Source of the DNA: Clostridia bacterium
GTDB taxonomy: Bacteria > Bacillota > Clostridia > Oscillospirales > Acutalibacteraceae
Assembly: GCA_017559885.1 (NCBI GenBank)
Contig: JAFYQN010000155.1
Coordinates: forward strand, 1-6,703
Length of the DNA: 6,703 nt
Direction: 5' to 3'
Shown: positions 1 to 6,530 of the stretch, in pieces
Numbering within the stretch: the first letter of the stretch is position 1
How the letters are laid out: each line of letters opens with the position of its first letter
Made by a program: the position numbers and the translations under genes
The notes under the pieces: model-generated
What the model saw: only the letters and a program-made list of their open reading frames with translations
What the model was told of the DNA's origin: nothing
The model's database searches: none

Positions 1-1094
1 CCCGAATACCCCTGTGGCAAGAACTCTACCGTTTCGGAATATATGCGATTAAGCACGTTCCAAGTTGCAGTGTTTACCACACCCGTAACAGGTAGTCCGT
101 AATATTGTTGAAACTGTCGCACCGCCGCGGTGGTACCACCACCAAAAACGCCGTCAAGAGGCAAAGGTAATAGATTTGGATTAAAATACGCAAGTATATT
201 AAGATAGTACTGAATCGTGCGCACGCCTATTCCTTGCGAACCCTCTCGCAACACGGTTGAAAAGGGTCTTTGCGCCTCGCTTATGGTAACGCCTTCGCTA
301 ACTAAATCGGCAAGGCTTTTAACCCCTACGTAGTATTGTTTAATTTTGTACCAGGTTGATTTGTCTACCTCTCCGGTTTGCGCAAGACCAAAAATCTCTT
401 GAAATTTTTGAACGGAACTTTGTGTATCAATACCAAAAATACCGTTTTCCTCGGAAATTTTTGGTATTGCAGGATAGTTGCGCGCAATGCGGTTAAGTTC
501 GGTTTGAATAATTTTAACGTTGTTGCCCGAGTCTCCCACACGTAGCGGTACACCGGGATACGAATCCTCGATATCGGCAACAGGCGCGTTTTCGACAAGA
601 TTTATATCCTGACCGTAATAACTTTGCAAAATTTCAAAGGGCGAAAGTCCCGCGTTAGCGAGGTCAACCGTGCCCCATTGTGAAAGACCTACGCAAGTTG
701 ACGTAGTGCCGTTGCAAAATTGGGTAAAAAGCGGTTGTATTTCACCCTGACGCACAACGTAATCGTTAAAAATATCGTCTACTATAAGTCCGATGTTTTC
801 AAAAATTTCACGGTCGGGCACAAACGCTTGGTCAAAAGCCGTTGAATTTGTAATATCAAAATTATAACCTCGCGAGGGATACCACTCAGTATATACGCGG
901 TTGAGCGCGTAACTTATAATAGCGTATATATTTGCGCGTAGCGCTTCTTCGGGCCAAGTGGGATATATCTCGCTTGAAGCGACGTTTTTTATGTAATCTA
1001 TAAAATTTACCGTTACGTTTTGCGCATTACTGTTTGGCGCGCCAAGGTGCACGGTAATATCTTGTGGAATAACGGGGGTTAAAATTTCGGGCAT
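1..1094 (-). CDS. SleC-like cortex-lytic transglycosylase: SpoIID-like domain plus peptidoglycan-binding repeats (3' end cut by window edge)
   Basis: The gene is partial: 364 codons are present from the ATG at 1094, and the frame is still open at the left edge. Residues about 10-165 resemble the SpoIID/SleC catalytic domain. The stretch IKNVASSEIYPTWPEEALRA (35-54) is typical of this family, and Glu42 is the likely equivalent of the SpoIID lytic transglycosylase glutamate. A Cys pair (127 and 134) and the SQWGT motif follow. Two PG_binding_1 repeats come next, at about 180-251 (PGVPLRVGDSGNNVKIIQ start) and 278-349 (VLREGSQGIGVRTIQ start), each ending in a TGxVxxxTW motif. A third may begin at the edge. 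Family knowledge: SleC-type enzymes cut cortex peptidoglycan during spore germination. No signal peptide is visible, as expected for a protein made in the mother cell. It lies 15 bp after the prodomain gene, in the same frame. Family assignment is confident; its exact role as the main germination enzyme is inferred. Confidence 0.88.
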   Translation of the reverse strand, partial: MPEILTPVIPQDITVHLGAPNSNAQNVTVNFIDYIKNVASSEIYPTWPEEALRANIYAIISYALNRVYTEWYPSRGYNFDITNSTAFDQAFVPDREIFENIGLIVDDIFNDYVVRQGEIQPLFTQFCNGTTSTCVGLSQWGTVDLANAGLSPFEILQSYYGQDINLVENAPVADIEDSYPGVPLRVGDSGNNVKIIQTELNRIARNYPAIPKISEENGIFGIDTQSSVQKFQEIFGLAQTGEVDKSTWYKIKQYYVGVKSLADLVSEGVTISEAQRPFSTVLREGSQGIGVRTIQYYLNILAYFNPNLLPLPLDGVFGGGTTAAVRQFQQYYGLPVTGVVNTATWNVLNRIYSETVEFLPQGYS

Positions 1095-1097
1095 AAA

Positions 1098-1106
1098 ATC
1101 ACCGCC
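1098..1106 (-). promoter_or_regulatory. Ribosome binding site that fixes the start of the SpoIID/PG-binding gene
   Basis: Read on the minus strand this is GGCGGTGAT, which matches the anti-Shine-Dalgarno complement GGAGGTGAT at eight of nine bases. The GGCGG core is 7 nt from the ATG at 1094. It lies between the TAA of the upstream gene (1112-1110) and this ATG. It shows that the downstream frame has its own initiation signal and need not be reached by readthrough of the in-frame stop. Confidence 0.8.
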
Positions 1107-1109
1107 TTT

Positions 1110-1628
1110 TTATAAGTCGTAATTGTTTTGTTCGTTAATTATTTGCGGCGAGGTGTGACCTCCTGCGGCGGATATTGGCAACAAATCAATGTTTTGCACC
1201 GATACAACCCCCGAAAACACAGGCACGTTCATTGCAATTTGCTCGACGTATCCGTCGCTTTGCACCGATAGGTTATAACTTGTATAGGGTACCGAACCGT
1301 TTGCCTCGAGCGAGTCGATTTTGGGCTGCGTTTTAAGTTTAAAAAGCCCACTTTTGCCGCTTTGGTCGGTGATGCCGCTTTCAATAACCGTTTTGTTTAA
1401 TACATCGCCGCTAAACACCGTTACAAGTGCGTTTGGCACGGGGTAAAGACCGCGCAGGGTAGTTGCTTTTACAACCAAACCGCCAATGCCGTCATCAAAA
1501 GAGGGGATGGGATTTTCGCTGTCGCTTTGTGGCAATAAATTTTGCGTTGGCAACTCATATTCGGTTGCCGCCTCGCGATACATTCTTAAAAGTTCGTTTG
1601 CATAATCTTGCGGAGTTTTTTCTCGCAT
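1110..1628 (-). CDS. Stand-alone SleC-prodomain-like beta-sandwich protein (carboxypeptidase-regulatory-like fold)
   Basis: A 172-residue protein with no signal peptide or membrane segment. Residues 1-22 look like an amphipathic helix, 23-47 are a polar, Pro/Ser-rich linker, and about 48-152 form a repeated beta pattern: GGLVVKATTLRG, PVPNALVTVFSG, GITDQSGKSGLFKL, YNLSVQSDGYVE and VQNIDLLPIS. This order of strands (family knowledge: CarboxypepD_reg-like or B-repeat sandwiches) resembles the N-terminal propeptide region of clostridial SleC, which Csp proteases remove to activate the enzyme. The tail (153-172) is polar and probably flexible. Its position just before the SpoIID/PG-binding gene, in phase, supports a chaperone, inhibitor or targeting partner role for that enzyme, which is inference. 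The start is set by the strong AAAGGTGAT ribosome binding site at 1632-1640. It could instead be an independent spore-coat or cortex adaptor. Confidence 0.75.
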   Translation of the reverse strand: MREKTPQDYANELLRMYREAATEYELPTQNLLPQSDSENPIPSFDDGIGGLVVKATTLRGLYPVPNALVTVFSGDVLNKTVIESGITDQSGKSGLFKLKTQPKIDSLEANGSVPYTSYNLSVQSDGYVEQIAMNVPVFSGVVSVQNIDLLPISAAGGHTSPQIINEQNNYDL

Positions 1629-1657
1629 AATATCACCTTTGTAAAAATATTTACTAC

Positions 1658-1686
1658 AGTTTATGTTTTAAAACGAGCAAATATAA
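1658..1686 (-). promoter_or_regulatory. Probable sigma-E (mother-cell sporulation) promoter for the split cortex-lytic pair
   Basis: On the minus strand, TTATATT (1686-1680) is followed after 14 bp by CATAAACT (1665-1658). The known sigma-E consensus is KMATATT, 14-15 bp, CATACAHT, so the boxes match at 6 of 7 and 7 of 8 positions with correct spacing. Transcription would begin near 1651, leaving a leader of about 22 nt that just contains the AAAGGTGAT ribosome binding site at 1632-1640. The site starts four bases past the upstream terminator's U-tract. The functional match with a cortex-lytic gene pair supports the call. AT-rich sequence makes chance matches possible. Confidence 0.62.
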
Positions 1687-1689
1687 TAC

Positions 1690-1722
1690 AAAAAAAGGAC
1701 TGAGTATTTCGATACGCAGTCC
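1690..1722 (-). terminator. Intrinsic terminator ending the five-gene minus-strand unit
   Basis: On the minus strand the hairpin runs from 1722 to 1697. A six-pair outer stem (GGACTG with CAGTCC), one C-T mismatch and a four-pair inner stem (GTAT with ATAC) close a CGAA tetraloop. Seven T residues (1696-1690) follow directly. It lies 17 bp past the stop codon of the membrane protein gene at 1740 and insulates it from the sporulation promoter just downstream. There is no matching U-tract on the other side, so it acts in one direction only. Confidence 0.93.
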
Positions 1723-1739
1723 AAATATATAATTAAATT

Positions 1740-2213
1740 TTAAAAAAGCAGTTTATCGGCGCCGTAGGTTATAAACGTAACGATTATAGCCGCCGCCGTA
1801 ACACCGAGGGCAATCGAGGGGAAGGCGCGTTTTAGTCGCATATCAAGCATAGCGGCAACAAGCGCACCTGTCCAAGCGCCTGTGCCCGGAAGAGGAATAG
1901 CAACAAGAAGAAACAATCCCCAAAATGCACATTTTTGTACCACGGCCGACTTTTTTTCGGCGCGCTGCTCGAGCTTTGTAACAAGTTTATCAAGCTTTGG
2001 ACTTAACTTGCGCATAAATGCAAAAATTTGTCTTATAAAAAGAATTATAAATGGAACGGGAATTAGATTGCCAATAATTGAAATAATAATCGACGGCCAA
2101 AGTCCTAAATCGTTTGCTACGCCAAACGGTATAGCGACGCGAAGTTCAAGAACGGGGGTCATCGAAACCAATGCGGTTAATATTACGTTTAATGCGGTAT
2201 CCCAAATGTCCAT
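1740..2213 (-). CDS. Small multidrug export family (COG2426) integral membrane protein
   Basis: A 157-residue hydrophobic protein whose features fit the family called putative small multi-drug export protein (Sm_multidrug_ex, COG2426). An N-terminal hydrophobic stretch (about 6-20) leads to the conserved P-x-LELRVAIPFG motif (20-31). A membrane segment follows at about 40-61. A charged cytoplasmic helix (67-90, KLSPKLDKLVTKLEQRAEKK) comes next. A re-entrant or membrane segment (95-122) carries the conserved IPLPGTGAWTGA motif (106-117). A last membrane segment is at about 131-152. The length is normal for the family. Despite the name, transport activity is poorly established and the substrate is unknown. 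The start is supported by AAGGAG 8 nt upstream. It is the last gene of the unit, 12 bp after the MoCF-like membrane protein gene and 17 bp before a strong terminator. Nothing looks truncated. Confidence 0.85.
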   Translation of the reverse strand: MDIWDTALNVILTALVSMTPVLELRVAIPFGVANDLGLWPSIIISIIGNLIPVPFIILFIRQIFAFMRKLSPKLDKLVTKLEQRAEKKSAVVQKCAFWGLFLLVAIPLPGTGAWTGALVAAMLDMRLKRAFPSIALGVTAAAIIVTFITYGADKLLF

Positions 2214-2225
2214 AGCGGTATCTCC

Positions 2226-3248
2226 TTATACTGTAATGTCACTTGCAAGTCCAAAAATTTCTCTTAAATAATCGGTTGTGCCAACACCCATAGTAAGCGG
2301 TTTTAAAACAACGAAATAAACCAATATAAGTACTGATAACAATATTAGCAAAACAAGAATAACGATAGTAATATCTATAAAACGTGACGCGTTATTGTTG
2401 TTTGGTTTTTCGTCATCAATCTGACGTTCGGCAATAAACATATTATCGCTTTCGCTTGTGGTGTACGGTTCGTCGTATCTTGACTTAATTTCTTGCGGTG
2501 TTTCTACCTCGGTATACATTTTGTCAAAAGGATTTTCGAATATAGGCGAGGGTTCTGATATAGAGGTGTCTATATCAACGTCGGGTTGCTTTGTTTCGGG
2601 TTCGTTATCCATAATAAATTCTATATTGTGTTCTTCGGGTGGCGTAAGCGTTTGCTCGACGGTGGGCGCGTCAAGTTCTTTTGCATAGTCGTCAGGTTGG
2701 GTAAGATAAACCTCGGTTTCGCTTACTGCCGTTTCAAATTGAACTTCTGGCTCGGGGGTCTGAGTAGGAATAGGCGAAGTTTTTGTAGGGATATAGCTTA
2801 TTTCTTCTACGTAAGGGTGAATAAGATTTTGCATTATCACCTTTCTGAAAGCGCGATTTTCGGTAAGAAGAATTAGTGTTTGCGGTCCGCTTTCAATTAT
2901 ACAACCGCCAAAGTAACCGTCTGGGGTTACAAGTGGTGTAGAACCGTTTATTATATGTATTGGTTGGTCGTCGTTAATGCCGTAGGTTTTGTTATCGCAA
3001 AGCGCAACGCCGTTACCTATGGCGGTGCCGACTATCGAAATAAGTCCGTCGTTACCAAAAAGCGGTCCGCAGGCAATTATAACGCGGCTACGAGCAACGT
3101 TACGCGCAAGCGTTTTTATAAATTCTTTTTTATCGGTTGTTTTAGTGCTTAGTAGTCGCATACGACAACGACCGCTAAGATTAAATTCCATTTCAAAATC
3201 AGACGGCGACATGTGGTAGATAACGTCGACCTTTAAGTTTTGTACCAT
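2226..3248 (-). CDS. Membrane-anchored protein with a degenerate MoCF/CinA-like N-terminal domain, acidic linker and one C-terminal membrane segment
   Basis: A 340-residue protein of unknown function. Residues about 1-150 form a globular domain. SRVIIACGPLFGNDGLISIV (54-73) resembles the GGLGPTxDD region of CinA/MoCF-type domains. FGGCIIESGPQTLILLTENR (113-132) followed by PYVEEI (145-150) resembles the stretch of those domains that ends in a PGPP loop and PYL. The usual ligand-binding residues are not conserved. Residues 150-288 are low-complexity, rich in Pro, Glu, Asp and Thr, and probably disordered. A single strong membrane segment lies at about 291-315, with a short tail (316-340). With no signal peptide, the head should be cytoplasmic. 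The start is supported by GGGGAAG at a suitable distance. It lies 31 bp after the sortase-like gene and 12 bp before the COG2426 gene. The fold assignment is tentative; a new domain is possible. Confidence 0.72.
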   Translation of the reverse strand: MVQNLKVDVIYHMSPSDFEMEFNLSGRCRMRLLSTKTTDKKEFIKTLARNVARSRVIIACGPLFGNDGLISIVGTAIGNGVALCDNKTYGINDDQPIHIINGSTPLVTPDGYFGGCIIESGPQTLILLTENRAFRKVIMQNLIHPYVEEISYIPTKTSPIPTQTPEPEVQFETAVSETEVYLTQPDDYAKELDAPTVEQTLTPPEEHNIEFIMDNEPETKQPDVDIDTSISEPSPIFENPFDKMYTEVETPQEIKSRYDEPYTTSESDNMFIAERQIDDEKPNNNNASRFIDITIVILVLLILLSVLILVYFVVLKPLTMGVGTTDYLREIFGLASDITV

Positions 3249-3279
3249 TTTTTCTTCCCCTTCTATTAATTGTAATTAA

Positions 3280-4185
3280 CTATTTATAAGGATTCTCAAG
3301 TCCCTTTTCGTCATACCAAGCTTGATCGTGTTTTGGTTTTGGGTTTACCGTTGCGTTTGTTACGTCGGTGTGAGAAGCATCCCATTCATCAAGTTTTGTT
3401 GCTATAATAACAAGTTGCGCGCCGTCAAAATCATCGGCAGAGGTAACAAGCGTTAAAAGTTCTTCGCCGTATGCGGTAGGGACGGTTGTATTAATAATAC
3501 TGCGCTTACAAGTTTCCTTGTACCAAGATTTAAAATCGTCTTTGTCGGTAAAATTACCCTTGGCAAAGTCGTAATCTTGGGTTGTCGAGTCAACCAACAT
3601 AATTGCAAAAACCATATAGTTTTCACACTTGTCACCGTAGTAAAGTTGGATACAAGGGTTTTGCTTGTAAAATTCCAAATTGCGATACTGTTTGAGTGCG
3701 CCAAACATAGCGCCGTCGTTCATATTGTTGCCAAAAATTACAATGTTTCGGTCATTGCCCTTGCGAGCAAAGGTGTCGTTTGCGGACAAAAACAACGCTC
3801 CGTAACGGCTTTTTTTACCAAGTTGATTGTGGTTTGTGTAAAATTCGTTATCCTCGCCCTGACAAACCACGCAATCGATTTGCGTGTTATCAATTTTCAA
3901 CCAACCTTTTATGTCGGGGTTATCTTGAGCGAGCGTTTTAATTGCCTTGTCACTGCTTGCGCTATAAAATACCTCTTTTGTGTCGGACAATAAATTTTGG
4001 TGAGAAACACCTTCGATAAAATATCTACCAACAAATACTGCCGATAAAACAAGCGATACAATAAACACAAATATTATAATTTTAAAGGGTAGCGAAATTC
4101 GTGTTTGCGCCAGATTGTTTTGTGGCGCGGTAACATGAACGCTTTTTTTAAAATCAAAAAAACTTTTTGAGTGTTTTGAAGCCAT
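3280..4185 (-). CDS. Class B sortase-like membrane protein lacking all three catalytic residues (pseudo-sortase)
   Basis: A 301-residue type II membrane protein: basic cytoplasmic N-terminus (1-32), membrane anchor (about 33-54), extracellular sortase fold (about 80-265) and a polar C-terminal tail (266-301). Class B hallmarks include NPDIKGWLKIDNTQIDCVV (89-107), YGALFLSAN (128-136), the helix-rich insert before the active strand (about 205-232) and the terminal beta strand QLVIIATKL (257-265). In active sortases the motifs are GHNM, TLSTC and an Arg just after. Here they read GNNM (Asn153, codon 3729-3727), TLVTS (Ser249, codon 3441-3439) and GAQL (Gln257, codon 3417-3415). Each differs from the expected codon by as little as one base. 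The frame is intact, so decay to a pseudogene looks unlikely. Transpeptidation of LPXTG/NPXTN-type proteins should therefore be lost, and a binding or scaffold role is inferred. The ribosome binding site (TTGGGAT) is modest. It lies 23 bp after thiI. Confidence 0.85.
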   Translation of the reverse strand: MASKHSKSFFDFKKSVHVTAPQNNLAQTRISLPFKIIIFVFIVSLVLSAVFVGRYFIEGVSHQNLLSDTKEVFYSASSDKAIKTLAQDNPDIKGWLKIDNTQIDCVVCQGEDNEFYTNHNQLGKKSRYGALFLSANDTFARKGNDRNIVIFGNNMNDGAMFGALKQYRNLEFYKQNPCIQLYYGDKCENYMVFAIMLVDSTTQDYDFAKGNFTDKDDFKSWYKETCKRSIINTTVPTAYGEELLTLVTSADDFDGAQLVIIATKLDEWDASHTDVTNATVNPKPKHDQAWYDEKGLENPYK

Positions 4186-4208
4186 ATTTATCCCAATCTA
4201 TAAATAAT

Positions 4209-5378
4209 TTATTCTATATAAGAATATTCTATTCCTGCAATAGCGCGCTCGATAAGCGGTTCGATATCAAGATTTTTTTCTGCCTCTTCACATTGACCTT
4301 TCTTTGGTTTTGTGTGAGGATGCTTTGGTGTAAAGACGGTGCAACAGTCTTCGTAAGGCAAAATAGAAATATCAAACGCGTCTATCTTTTTAGAAATCGC
4401 GATTATTTCTTCTTTGTCCATACCAATAAGCGGACGAAGAACAGGCATTGTGCAAACCTCGTCGGTGGCGGCAATGGCAGGCAACGTTTGACTTGCAACC
4501 TGACCTAAACTCTCGCCCGTAACAAGACCTAAACAACCGTCAGCTTCCGACACGCGACAGGCAATGCGCATCATCATACGGCGCATAACAAGGGTAAAGT
4601 AGTCTTCGGGACAGTGCTTGCCGATTTCTTCTTGAATTTCGGTAAACGGAACAATAGCAAGTTTTATAACACCACTATAACGGGCGACACGACCGAGCAA
4701 ATCGCGAACCTTTTGTTCGGCGCGAACACTTGTATATGGTGGAGATGCAAAGTGAATAGCGTTAAGCACAAGACCTCGTTTTGCCATTGTGTATGCGGCA
4801 ACGGGCGAATCAATACCGCCCGAAATAAGCACCTGTGCGCGACCTGCCGTACCAACAGGCAAACCGCCGGCTCCCCTTATTTGACCCGCGCGAATATATG
4901 CCGCGTAGTCACGAACTTCGACGGTGATAACCTCATCGGGATTGTGAACATCAACGCGAAGGTGTGGAAACGCACGAAGAATTGTGCCGCCTACCTCGCG
5001 ACAAATTTCGGGTGATTTAAGAGGAAAGGTTTTGTCGGCGCGCTTTGCTTCTACCTTAAAGGTTTTAATGCTTCTTAAAGTGTCAGCAAGATATTCGGGC
5101 GCTTTTGATAGGATGTCGTCCATATTTTTTTCGCAAACGCAGGCGCGACTAAATGCCGCGATGCCAAAAATACGACCCATACGCTCGAGCGCTTCGGCAA
5201 AATCAAAATCATCGTCTTGCGGTTTAATATAAATGGTCGACTGCGCGCGTTCTACCGTAACTTTGCCAAGATCTTTTAGTCTGCGGCGAATGGTTGCCAC
5301 CATTTTATCTTCAAACTGTCGGCGATTAAGACCTTTAAGAGCTAATTCGCCGTCTTTTATAAGTATAATTTCTTTCAT
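4209..5378 (-). CDS. thiI: tRNA 4-thiouridine synthetase ThiI (tRNA sulfurtransferase, no rhodanese domain)
   Basis: A 389-residue cytoplasmic enzyme that adenylates tRNA U8 and replaces its oxygen with sulfur to form 4-thiouridine, a near-UV-sensitive modification. The N-terminal ferredoxin-like and THUMP domains (about 1-160) include LIKDGELALKGLNRRQFE and carry tRNA binding. The PP-loop ATPase domain follows, with LISGGIDSPVAAY (184-196; SGGIDS is the pyrophosphate loop) and VTGESLGQVASQT (286-298). The conserved EDCCTVFTPKHPHTKP (343-358) contains the C-terminal cysteine pair (345-346). The length matches Bacillus-type ThiI, which lacks the rhodanese domain of the E. coli protein. Sulfur is then probably handed over directly by the neighbouring desulfurase, as in the known NifZ-ThiI pair. 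An ATG 54 nt upstream (5432) is open, but the start at 5378 has a proper ribosome binding site and gives the family's usual N-terminus. Its ATG overlaps the desulfurase stop. Confidence 0.97.
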   Translation of the reverse strand: MKEIILIKDGELALKGLNRRQFEDKMVATIRRRLKDLGKVTVERAQSTIYIKPQDDDFDFAEALERMGRIFGIAAFSRACVCEKNMDDILSKAPEYLADTLRSIKTFKVEAKRADKTFPLKSPEICREVGGTILRAFPHLRVDVHNPDEVITVEVRDYAAYIRAGQIRGAGGLPVGTAGRAQVLISGGIDSPVAAYTMAKRGLVLNAIHFASPPYTSVRAEQKVRDLLGRVARYSGVIKLAIVPFTEIQEEIGKHCPEDYFTLVMRRMMMRIACRVSEADGCLGLVTGESLGQVASQTLPAIAATDEVCTMPVLRPLIGMDKEEIIAISKKIDAFDISILPYEDCCTVFTPKHPHTKPKKGQCEEAEKNLDIEPLIERAIAGIEYSYIE

Positions 5379-6517
5379 TAATTTGACCTTCTTAATTTTT
5401 GTGTTGCATCTATCAAAGCCGATTTTAAACAATCGACGTCTTCGGTGGTGTTTTGGTTTGAAAAACTTATACGCAAGGCGGAGTCAACCGTGTTTTTTGA
5501 AAGTCCCATTTCTCGTAGTACATAACTGCCCTCACCCTTGGCGCAGGCGCTACCTGACGACACGTAAACGCCCTGTGATTCAAGAAAATGAAGTAGCGTT
5601 TCGGAGCGATAACCCTCAACCGAAATATTTAAGATATAGGGTAGAGCGCCCTCAGGCGAATTGATTTTAACAAGTCCCGTATTAAGCAAAGCGCTTTTTG
5701 CATAAGCGTAAAGTTCATTTTGTTTTTTAAGGTTTTCGTTTATGTTACCAATACTGTCGACGGCGCCTTTAAGACCATAGATTAGTGGCACGCTTTCAGT
5801 GCCCGAGCGCATATCTTTTTCTTGTCCGCCGCCTGTGATAAGTGGTTTTATTGTGACGCCCTTTTTGATATAAAGAACGCCCATACCTTTGGGTCCGTGA
5901 ATTTTATGGCCGCTCGCGCTAAACAAATCAACGCCAAGTTCGGTGATGTTTATCGGCATTTTGCCAAACGCCTGAACACCGTCACAGTGAAGCAGCGCCG
6001 GCGCGCCGACTGATTTTATAATTTGGGCGGCTGTCTTTACGGGTTGGATTGCGCCCGTTTCATTATTTACAAGCATAACGCTTACAAGCACTGTGTCTTT
6101 ATTTATCGCGTTTTTTAAATCGTCGACCGATATCACACCGTTTGCTTGCGGTTTAAGAAATACAACTTCAAATCCGTCGTTTTCAAGACGTTTAACGGTT
6201 TCTAAAACTGACGGATGCTCAATAGCGGTGGTAACAATTCGTTTGCCACGTTTTTTGCGCGCGTGCGCCGCGCCTAAAATTGCCATATTGTTGCTTTCGG
6301 TACCCGAACCGGTAAAATAAATTTCGTCTTCTCGGCACTTTAAAAGGTTGGCAACCGATTTTCGCGTATCGTCAACAAGTTGTTGCGCGTAAAAACCCAT
6401 ATCGTAAAGACTTGACGGGTTGCCCCAAGTGTCGCAAAGGGCAATGTTTATGTTTTGAATAGCTGTTTTGCAAGGCGCAGTTGTCGCGCTGTTGTCCAAG
6501 TAAACTATTTTTTTCAA
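5378..6517 (-). CDS. nifS: Cysteine desulfurase, NifS/IscS family (class V aminotransferase fold)
   Basis: A PLP enzyme that takes sulfur from L-cysteine as a persulfide, giving alanine. With the TTG start the protein has 379 residues, the normal length. Visible landmarks, numbered from that start: the opening KKIVYLDNSATTAP, TGSGTESNN (69-77; PLP phosphate contacts), His101 in AIEHPSV (stacks on PLP), Asp179 and Gln182 in HCDGVQAFGK, the Schiff-base Lys205 in SASGHKIHGPKG, the catalytic Cys325 in VSSGSACAKGEGS, and Arg349 in ALRISFS. It resembles the desulfurases paired with ThiI in Gram-positive bacteria, and the overlap with thiI supports 4-thiouridine synthesis as its main task. It may also serve Fe-S or thiamine pathways. 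No IscU, SufU or IscR gene is nearby. The NifS/IscS/NifZ name cannot be settled further from sequence alone. The start is discussed with its ribosome binding site. Confidence 0.95.
   Translation of the reverse strand: MKKIVYLDNSATTAPCKTAIQNINIALCDTWGNPSSLYDMGFYAQQLVDDTRKSVANLLKCREDEIYFTGSGTESNNMAILGAAHARKKRGKRIVTTAIEHPSVLETVKRLENDGFEVVFLKPQANGVISVDDLKNAINKDTVLVSVMLVNNETGAIQPVKTAAQIIKSVGAPALLHCDGVQAFGKMPINITELGVDLFSASGHKIHGPKGMGVLYIKKGVTIKPLITGGGQEKDMRSGTESVPLIYGLKGAVDSIGNINENLKKQNELYAYAKSALLNTGLVKINSPEGALPYILNISVEGYRSETLLHFLESQGVYVSSGSACAKGEGSYVLREMGLSKNTVDSALRISFSNQNTTEDVDCLKSALIDATQKLRRSN
5387..5393 (-). promoter_or_regulatory. Ribosome binding site and TAATG coupling junction deciding the thiI start
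   Basis: AAGAAGG on the minus strand lies 8 nt before the ATG at 5378-5376, inside the last codons of the desulfurase gene. The desulfurase stop TAA (5380-5378) shares its last base with the thiI ATG. This arrangement suggests translational coupling of the two proteins, which form a sulfur donor-acceptor pair. It argues against the longer reading frame beginning at 5432. Confidence 0.82.
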
Positions 6518-6524
6518 AACACAA

Positions 6525-6530
6525 CACCCC
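6525..6530 (-). promoter_or_regulatory. Ribosome binding site supporting a TTG start for the desulfurase
   Basis: GGGGTG on the minus strand lies 7 nt before the TTG at 6517-6515, which opens the family-typical MKKIVYLDNSATTAP. An in-frame ATG at 6532 would add five residues (MGCCV), but nothing resembling a Shine-Dalgarno precedes it. It would also lie only about 11 nt from the predicted transcription start. The TTG is therefore preferred. Confidence 0.65.

Noticed and set aside
365..598. 77-codon minus-strand frame inside the PG-binding gene
   Set aside because: It is a shadow frame of the SpoIID/PG-binding coding sequence, with no ribosome binding site and low-complexity content.
1095..1112. 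Programmed stop-codon readthrough joining the two SleC-like halves
   Set aside because: No readthrough-promoting context can be shown, and a strong ribosome binding site with ATG follows the stop. Re-initiation or coupling is simpler.
3280..4185. Pseudogene or sequencing-error explanation for the sortase-like gene
   Set aside because: The three changes are far apart (codons at 3729, 3441 and 3417), the frame is intact from membrane anchor to tail, and surrounding motifs are well kept. Random decay or error would not hit just these sites.
5379..5432. Upstream ATG at 5432 extending ThiI by 18 residues
   Set aside because: It lies within the desulfurase coding sequence, lacks a ribosome binding site, and adds residues not expected in ThiI. 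The start at 5378 has AAGAAGG and gives the normal N-terminus.
1882..5664. Several plus-strand open frames of 75-143 codons antisense to the operon
   Set aside because: They mirror the minus-strand genes, lack initiation signals and have no recognisable protein features. The minus-strand frames hold clear family motifs.
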